DNA from: Bacteroidales bacterium UBA1800
GTDB lineage: Bacteria > Bacteroidota > Bacteroidia > Bacteroidales > VadinHA17
Direction: 5' to 3'
NCBI GenBank assembly: GCA_002319915.1
Contig: DCFQ01000059.1
Location: 18,349-39,604 of the forward strand
Length of the DNA: 21,256 nucleotides
The notes below the pieces were generated by a model. It did not search any database. It worked only from the letters and a program-made list of their open reading frames with translations, and was not told where the DNA came from. Position 1 is the first letter of the stretch, and every line of letters begins with the position of its first letter. The position numbers were made by a program, and so were the translations under genes. Positions 15,861 to 21,256 of the stretch are shown in pieces.

Positions 15861-17045
15861 ATGGCCTCTCAAACAATCAATGTCAGGAAAATTTCCCCGG
15901 TGCTAATGGGCTTTTTTGTGATGAGCTTTGTCGACCTGGTAGGGATCGGGGTTGACCGTGTCACAAAGGATATGAGCCTGAGCGCCACGATCGCTCAGCT
16001 TATCCCGTCGGTCACCTTTCTCTGGTTCTTTATTCTTTCAGTTCCGGTGGGAGTCCTTCAGTCACGCATCGGGAAGAAGAACATGCTTAATATCGGGATG
16101 ATAGTGACGGCCCTGGGACTGATCGTTCCGTTCCTCTTCTACTCCTTTACCATGGTCCTGATAGGCTTTGCACTTCTGGGCGCGGGGAATACCATTGTGC
16201 AGGTCTCGGCTAATCCCCTGATCGTTCAGGTTGTGCCAGGCAACAAAGCCTCGAGCTTCCTTAGCTTCTCGCAATTTGTTAAGGCTATCGGATCGATGCT
16301 TGGCGCTCCTCTTGCAGCATTTTTTGCGGCACAGTTCGGGGACTGGAAATTGCTTTTCCTTGTTTTCGGAGTAGTTTCGGTAATAGCGGTTGCCTGGCTT
16401 GGTTCAACGAAGATTGAAGAAACCCGGGTTGACGGCTACAAAGCCACGTTTGCATCGTCATTCAGTCTGCTTGGCAACGGATTTGTCCTGCTGATGGTAC
16501 TGGCAATATTCCTGGTGGTGGGTGTCGATGTGGGATTCAATTCAAATTCCGGCCAGTTTCTGATAAAGCACTTCGGGGTAGATCAGACTGCCGCTGAATC
16601 GGGCAGGAGCGTATATTTTTTCGGAAGGATGATTGGCACGTTTGCCGGAGCAATAATCCTTACGAGGATGTCGTCGAGGAAGCTTTACCTCTGGACATCG
16701 GTTCTGGGCATATTCTGCCTCGTTGCTATTCTCCTTATCGGATCCCCGGTAGTTGCATGGGGGCTCGTGTTTATGATAGGTCTTGCAGTGGCAAATATCT
16801 GGCCGCTTGTCTTCTCAATCGCCGTTGAAAAGTATCCCGAAAGGAGTAACGAGATCTCGGGACTGATGATGATGGCAATCTCGGGGGGAGCAGTGATTCC
16901 TCTCATGATAGGCTGGCTGAGCGACCTCAGCTCGATCGTACTGGGAATGTCGCTGCTCGTCCTCTGCATGATCTACTTGTGGGCCGTTTCGGTCTATTGC
17001 ATCAGGCTTTCAAAGGTGCCTGATGTTGCAGGGGCTGGCGCCTGA
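15861..17045 (+). CDS. MFS sugar transporter, FHS/FucP-like
   Basis: 394 residues, almost entirely hydrophobic with about 12 predicted membrane helices. Features of the fucose-hexose-H+ symporter group: LMGFFVMSFVDLVGIGVDR in helix 1, FLWFFILSVPVGVLQSRIGKK (helix 2 and its cytoplasmic loop), GAGNTIVQVSANPLIVQVVP (helix 4), and a second half beginning near 200. It should import a hexose or amino sugar with protons across the inner membrane. It is slightly shorter than E. coli FucP (438 residues) but shows no break. It follows the ROK kinase gene, which supports a kinase-coupled uptake route; which sugar is unknown. It ends 62 bp before the sensor kinase gene. Confidence 0.9.
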   Translation: MASQTINVRKISPVLMGFFVMSFVDLVGIGVDRVTKDMSLSATIAQLIPSVTFLWFFILSVPVGVLQSRIGKKNMLNIGMIVTALGLIVPFLFYSFTMVLIGFALLGAGNTIVQVSANPLIVQVVPGNKASSFLSFSQFVKAIGSMLGAPLAAFFAAQFGDWKLLFLVFGVVSVIAVAWLGSTKIEETRVDGYKATFASSFSLLGNGFVLLMVLAIFLVVGVDVGFNSNSGQFLIKHFGVDQTAAESGRSVYFFGRMIGTFAGAIILTRMSSRKLYLWTSVLGIFCLVAILLIGSPVVAWGLVFMIGLAVANIWPLVFSIAVEKYPERSNEISGLMMMAISGGAVIPLMIGWLSDLSSIVLGMSLLVLCMIYLWAVSVYCIRLSKVPDVAGAGA

Positions 17046-17107
17046 CAGTGCCCCGGGATTTACGGCATTTTTGATGAACACAGGTTGGAAATTGCTGTGT
17101 TCTGACT

Positions 17108-20068
17108 TTGATAGTGTTAATTATCAGGAATATATCTGTCGGAGCTTTATTTTTCCTGTTGACCCTGGAGGTTTTATTATCCCCGGCAGCATCCGCTCAG
17201 TCTTATCCGTTCCGGGAGTACAATGTGCTTGACGGGTTGCCCCAGAGCCAGGCTACGACAATATTCCAGGACTCGCACGGGTTCATCTGGATCACCACAA
17301 AAAACGGCCTGTCACGGTTTGATGGCATCGAGTTTATCAACTACACGCGTAAGGACGGCCTTCCGGCCAACGAGTCCTCCGAGGTGCTGGAGGACAGTCT
17401 GGGTGTCCTCTGGGCCGTTAGTGAAGATCACGGGCTTTCAAAGTTCGATGGCAGGAAATTCAGGAATTTTCCCCTCGAGAACGACCTTGAAGCACATGCC
17501 GGTCAATCCGGTCCAACCGGATATGAAAAGAATGTCATTTATTACGTCACCCGCAGGCCAGGCAAGAATAACATGAGAATATTCCGGTACAGCAGGGGCC
17601 ATTACCAGGATTATTCCTCGCAATTCCCGGCATTCGATACGCTTTCAATTGCATGTGTCTGCCTGACACCGAAGCAGGACGCCTTTCTTGTCCTTGACAA
17701 ATATCGCAATGTCTGGACCTGGAAGGACAGCCTACTCAGATTTGTATCGACCATTAAGTTCGACAACCTCATAAATGAGAAAGGGAAGATAATCTTCAGG
17801 GAAGGGACGGCCTTATTTGAATATGCTGAAGGGAGGTTAAAACCCTGGCCCCCTGCAGCGACGGACCCGGGTGCCGGGTGGAGGCAGGGCGACACCGGCA
17901 GGACCGTGACTCTTTTTGACGGGACGGCCATGAGTAGGATAAATCTGCCGATTATACCTATCCAGTCATTTATTGACAGGGAAGGTGTACTCTGGATCCC
18001 CTCTGAGAAAAATGTCCAGCGTCTTATATCAACAGCCTTTTCGTCTTTTGTCGAGCCCGATATCGGCATAGGAAATGTCTGGGCGATCGGGGAGGACCGC
18101 CGCGGTCACCTTTGGTTTGGATCACTTCATGGAGACCTGATGGAATATGACGGGACCGGTTTTTATAAAAGGAACGATTATACAAAGGCCACCGGGAAAG
18201 AGGTTGGATTTTACAAGGGCAGCAGGAAAATGTCAAACGGGGAGCTCTGGTTCTCGACCGATAACGGCATACTGGTCTGGAACGGGGAGAGATTCTCCAG
18301 GCTTAAGCTGATCCCATCCGGATCCGAGGTATGTTACATTTACGAGGATACTGTCGACAAAGCCGTGATGGTCGGAGCAGGGGAAGGACTATATATTATT
18401 AAGAACGGCAGGATAAAATTCAGGCGGGAGATGAACGACCCCGGGTATGGCGTCGTTGAAGGTGTCACAAGGGACAGTCACGGTAAATACTGGCTCTCCG
18501 GTCATAAGGGACTTGTCGTTATGGATGGGGATTCACTGGTTCCGGTCAGGGAGGAGCTGTTCCCCCATATCAACTCATATACCCTCCTGACGGATAAATA
18601 CGGCGGGATCTGGGTCACATCCGAGGACGGACTCTATTTCAGGGAGCCCACCTCGGATAAGTTCAGGCTCGCACTTCCGGCACAGTCAAACATGCCGGCA
18701 AACAGCATTTTCATGATGGACAGCATTCACATTTTGGTTGGGAGGCTGTCAGACATCTGCATGATTGACCTGGACAAATATTATCCCGATCACACAAAAG
18801 GATTCAGGCTCTACAATAACACTGACGGATTCTCGGGGAATGACTGCCTTGACAACGGCATAATCAGGGATCTACAGGGAGCCATCTGGATTGCCACTTC
18901 CAACAGGATAGTCAGGTTTGAACCTTCCAGGCTTAAGGAGAACCTGCAGCCGCCGCAATTGAACATCACCGGACTATATTGCAAAAGCGATACATTGGAT
19001 TGGGTCCCTGCAACGGAATCCGGGTTTTACTACGGTATCCCAGGAGACCTGATCCTGGGCCACAAAAAGAAGACCATCCGCATCGAATACACGGGGATTT
19101 CAACAACTAACCCGGAAAAAGTTACATACCGGTACCGTCTTCTGGGCTTCAACAGCAGGTGGTCACAGCCTGTAAAGGAACGTTCGGTGATTTACGAGAA
19201 TCTTCCCCACGGGAAATATGTTTTTGAACTTACTGCTTCCAACTCGGACGGAATCTCAGGCACTCAGCCCCTGGCGTTGGAGTTCAGGATCCAACCGGCG
19301 TTCTGGCAGACAAAAATCTTTCTCTTCGCCTCAATTTTATTATTGATTGCAGCTACGGTCCTTAATACAAGATACTTCATGAGAAAGCGTCAGGAGCGGC
19401 TGGCAGATGAGCTGAAGCTTAAATCGGAGCTTGCACATCTCCAGATGAATTCGGTCCTGAAGCAGTTCGACCCCCACTTTACATTCAATGTCATTTCTTC
19501 GGTTGGTTCACTGATCATGAAGGAGAACAGGGATTCAGCCTATGAGTATATCACAAGGCTTTCAGGCCTGCTGAGAACTCTCCTAAACGACAGGTCCGCC
19601 ATAGTCAGGTCATTAAGTGAGGAACTGGAATTCGTTACTTCATACTGCGAACTTCAGAAGCTCCGGTTCAAGGAACGCCTCACCTATTCGGTCACAGTTG
19701 ACCGGAAAGTTGACAAAAGCAGGATGATACCAAAAATGACTATCCAGATCTTTGTTGAGAATGCAATCAAGCACGGATTTGAGCACAAAAAAGAGGGAGG
19801 AAGAGTTGACGTCGAAGTGCTAAGGAACGGGAGCGGAATAGATATAACTATTTCCGACAATGGAATTGGCCGGCAGGCTGCCGGCAGGAACAAGACCACA
19901 GGTACCGGTCAGGGACTCAGGACCATCGCGGATATATTTGAAATGATGAACAAGTTCAACAGGAGCAGTGCCAGGGTCGAAATAACCGATCTGGCAAAAG
20001 AAGGACAGGCCGCCGGGACAATGGTCAGGATTTCGATACCCGATGACTATAGCTATGACAACATCTGA
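17108..20068 (+). CDS. Propeller-type sensor histidine kinase (Reg_prop, Y_Y_Y, LytS-like kinase)
   Basis: 986 residues from TTG 17108 (984 from GTG 17114). There is no in-frame ATG before the signal peptide, and an in-frame TGA lies at 17075-17077, so one of these non-ATG starts must be used. Signal peptide to about residue 31 (SPAASA|QS). Repeated propeller blades run from about 36 to 610, with typical units such as GFIWITTKNGLSRFDG (58-73), GHLWFGSLHGDLMEYDG (333-349) and GGIWVTSEDGLYF (499-511). A Y_Y_Y domain (about 655-728), one membrane helix (about 735-755), then a LytS-type kinase with phosphoacceptor H790 in DPHFTFN (the usual form is NPHFLFN), N884 (VENAIKHGF) and DNGIG (917-921). 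It senses a periplasmic signal, often a glycan fragment in related systems, and should phosphorylate the LytTR regulator encoded 34 bp downstream. It lacks the AraC-type output of hybrid systems. Confidence 0.93.
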   Translation: MIVLIIRNISVGALFFLLTLEVLLSPAASAQSYPFREYNVLDGLPQSQATTIFQDSHGFIWITTKNGLSRFDGIEFINYTRKDGLPANESSEVLEDSLGVLWAVSEDHGLSKFDGRKFRNFPLENDLEAHAGQSGPTGYEKNVIYYVTRRPGKNNMRIFRYSRGHYQDYSSQFPAFDTLSIACVCLTPKQDAFLVLDKYRNVWTWKDSLLRFVSTIKFDNLINEKGKIIFREGTALFEYAEGRLKPWPPAATDPGAGWRQGDTGRTVTLFDGTAMSRINLPIIPIQSFIDREGVLWIPSEKNVQRLISTAFSSFVEPDIGIGNVWAIGEDRRGHLWFGSLHGDLMEYDGTGFYKRNDYTKATGKEVGFYKGSRKMSNGELWFSTDNGILVWNGERFSRLKLIPSGSEVCYIYEDTVDKAVMVGAGEGLYIIKNGRIKFRREMNDPGYGVVEGVTRDSHGKYWLSGHKGLVVMDGDSLVPVREELFPHINSYTLLTDKYGGIWVTSEDGLYFREPTSDKFRLALPAQSNMPANSIFMMDSIHILVGRLSDICMIDLDKYYPDHTKGFRLYNNTDGFSGNDCLDNGIIRDLQGAIWIATSNRIVRFEPSRLKENLQPPQLNITGLYCKSDTLDWVPATESGFYYGIPGDLILGHKKKTIRIEYTGISTTNPEKVTYRYRLLGFNSRWSQPVKERSVIYENLPHGKYVFELTASNSDGISGTQPLALEFRIQPAFWQTKIFLFASILLLIAATVLNTRYFMRKRQERLADELKLKSELAHLQMNSVLKQFDPHFTFNVISSVGSLIMKENRDSAYEYITRLSGLLRTLLNDRSAIVRSLSEELEFVTSYCELQKLRFKERLTYSVTVDRKVDKSRMIPKMTIQIFVENAIKHGFEHKKEGGRVDVEVLRNGSGIDITISDNGIGRQAAGRNKTTGTGQGLRTIADIFEMMNKFNRSSARVEITDLAKEGQAAGTMVRISIPDDYSYDNI

Positions 20069-20102
20069 TAAACTGAAAACCAGGGAATAAAACCTAACTG
20101 CC

Positions 20103-20858
20103 ATGTCAGAAACAATCCTTCGGGCCGTGATAGTAGAAGATGAAGAGGAGTCCCTCCAGCTGCTTGAGAACCTCCTTGTATCCAGCGGCCTCGCCGAAGT
20201 GGCGGATTCAACGACAAACCCCGATGATGCGATCGACAGGATTGTCATACATCGGCCCGACATGGTCTTTATAGACATAAAAATGCCTGGGAAGAACGGG
20301 TTCGAGGTACTTGATGATCTTAACAGGATCAGATCGGTGAACCCTTACATTGTGTTTACCACCGCTTATGATGAGTTTGCACTTAAAGCCTTCGATTACG
20401 CCGCCTTTGACTATCTGCTGAAACCAGTAGAACCCGGAAGGCTCGCCGAGACACTCAGGAGATGCCTGGGCAACATGGCTGCCGGACGCAGTCAGAACAA
20501 AGAGCTGCTGCTGTCGAGCTACAAAAAACTGATATACAGGAACATTTCAGGAATTGTTGTCATTGATCCTGCAGAGATCATATATGTTAAGGCTGAAGGC
20601 AATTATTCGATCTTCAGGCTCAGCACCGGCAGGTCCGAGACCGTGACCCAGCTGATAGGGAAAGTTGAAGAGCAGCTCGATGATGAAAGGTTCTTCAGGA
20701 CCGGTCGCACCTGTATCATAAACCTGGACCATTTAAAACGAGTTAATTCGCTGAAGCATCAGTGCATCCTGATCCATAACGGCAGTGAATTCGAATGTGA
20801 AATTGCCAGGAACAGGATAAAGGCCCTTTCCGAAAGGCTGAGGGAAATAAATGGATAA
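20103..20858 (+). CDS. LytTR-family response regulator
   Basis: 251 residues. Receiver domain (about 5-120) with acidic pocket E12, D13, phosphoacceptor D58 (FIDIKMPG), T87 (FTTAYD) and K107 (LLKPVEP). A linker (about 121-145), then a LytTR DNA-binding domain (about 146-248) with YVKAEGNYSIFRL, and FFRTGRTCIINLDHLKRV. It binds DNA as a LytTR dimer, typically at direct repeats, and turns on genes when phosphorylated. It follows the sensor kinase by 34 bp, so they form one operon and signalling pair. Likely targets could include the neighbouring ROK-transporter pair, but no site has been shown. Confidence 0.95.
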   Translation: MSETILRAVIVEDEEESLQLLENLLVSSGLAEVADSTTNPDDAIDRIVIHRPDMVFIDIKMPGKNGFEVLDDLNRIRSVNPYIVFTTAYDEFALKAFDYAAFDYLLKPVEPGRLAETLRRCLGNMAAGRSQNKELLLSSYKKLIYRNISGIVVIDPAEIIYVKAEGNYSIFRLSTGRSETVTQLIGKVEEQLDDERFFRTGRTCIINLDHLKRVNSLKHQCILIHNGSEFECEIARNRIKALSERLREING

Positions 20859-21055
20859 TAATTTCATCCAGTCAGAAAGGCAATACATACAGTTAATGCC
20901 GATCTTCATACAATGCAGGGCATTTTCTGCATGCATTGCGAATTACTGAGCTATATTAGATAAAAATTCGGAAGGATTTTTACGTTCACGATCTTTTAGA
21001 CTTATTCTTTTCCGATGTCCAATTTCCCCGTTTCCCCTTGACACCGGAATTAACC

Positions 21056-21112
21056 GCCCCCTGCCTCTGTCGATCACAGACCATGTTTCTAAATGGATCA
21101 GGGGGCTTTTTT
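21056..21112 (+). terminator. Branched hairpin with T-run: terminator or 3' end of a structured RNA
   Basis: Outer stem GCCCCCTG (21056-21063) with CAGGGGGC (21099-21106), 8 bp, followed directly by TTTTTT (21107-21112). Inside are two small hairpins, TCTGT-CGATC-ACAGA (21066-21080) and CCAT/ATGG (21081-21084 with 21093-21096), giving a three-way junction. The T-run makes this the best plus-strand terminator in the window. It lies about 200 bp after the LytTR stop, so it either ends a long 3' leader or belongs to a small RNA. Confidence 0.55.
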
Positions 21113-21225
21113 ATGCCAAAAAACTGGGAATAGTGTTTGTATTCTGCCCTAAAACTCCCAAATTGCATGGGGAAACAGAGCCGGCGGAAAACGTATAGCC
21201 CTGGCAGCTCACCCTGTATAGTTCA

Positions 21226-21256
21226 CCTGATACCTGATGCCTGATGCCTGATGCCT
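21226..21256. repeat. 7-bp tandem repeat CCTGATG running off the window
   Basis: CCTGATA, then three exact CCTGATG units (21233-21253), then CCT at the window edge: at least 4.4 copies. The array continues beyond the window, so its total length is unknown. Confidence 0.85.

Larger units (their letters stand above)
20859..21256. other. 398-bp gene-less region to the window end
   Basis: No credible coding frame. It holds a nested hairpin just after the LytTR gene (CAATGCA 20911-20917 with TGCATTG 20932-20938, or ATGCAG 20913-20918 with CTGCAT 20927-20932), a branched RNA-like structure (21056-21112) and a 7-bp tandem repeat (21226-21256). Confidence 0.6.

Overview
The window reads as chromosomal DNA of an anaerobic or facultatively anaerobic member of the Bacteroidetes, probably Bacteroidales-like and uncultured. 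The evidence is the gene style: a LytTR regulator paired with a propeller-type sensor kinase, a 7TMR-DISM kinase, an FHS-type sugar transporter with a ROK kinase, weak or absent Shine-Dalgarno sequences, one clear TAnnTTTG -7 promoter element and GCAAAG-rich intergenic palindromes. Two oxygen-sensitive radical or low-potential systems (a glycyl radical enzyme and a 2-hydroxyacyl-CoA dehydratase activase) point to anaerobic metabolism. I see no phage, insertion sequence, CRISPR array, rRNA or tRNA.

Layout. 1-2307 (minus): an unusual ferredoxin-like protein, then a large acyl-CoA dehydratase activase with two fused ASKHA ATPase domains, cut off by the window edge. Upstream of the ferredoxin is an 18-bp Crp/Fnr-type palindrome placed about 42 bp before a predicted transcription start. 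2454-4059: a 101-bp imperfect palindrome and a secreted M28 zinc peptidase. 4097-4783 (plus): a cysteine-free Crp/Fnr regulator, HcpR-like and a plausible reader of that palindrome. 4811-6877 (minus): a 7TMR-DISM histidine kinase without an adjacent response regulator. 6878-7585: about 700 bp without a gene, containing a strong minus-strand terminator that serves no visible gene.

7586-10860 (plus): a radical-SAM activase and a glycyl radical enzyme whose active-site residues match trans-4-hydroxy-L-proline dehydratase (HypD; not the hydrogenase maturation protein). It should convert hydroxyproline, mainly from collagen-like proteins, to pyrroline-5-carboxylate. A GC-rich palindromic repeat separates the two genes. 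10933-12332 (minus): NfeD and SPFH/QmcA-type membrane proteins, a standard pair. 12631-13353 (plus): a cytidylate-kinase-like protein, convergent with a short malic enzyme (13350-14657, minus); the two stop codons share one CTAG.

14887-17045 (plus): a ROK sugar kinase lacking the usual zinc motif, followed by an FHS/FucP-type transporter, suggesting uptake and phosphorylation of a hexose or amino sugar. 17108-20858 (plus): a propeller/Y_Y_Y/LytS-type sensor kinase with a non-ATG start and its LytTR response regulator, probably one signalling unit. 20859-21256: no gene, but a branched RNA-like structure ending in a T-run and a 7-bp tandem repeat that runs off the window.

Most genes are recognisable families. 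The points most worth checking are the Crp/Fnr operator and its regulator, the hydroxyproline dehydratase with a simplified activase, and the unexplained terminator in the 700-bp gap.
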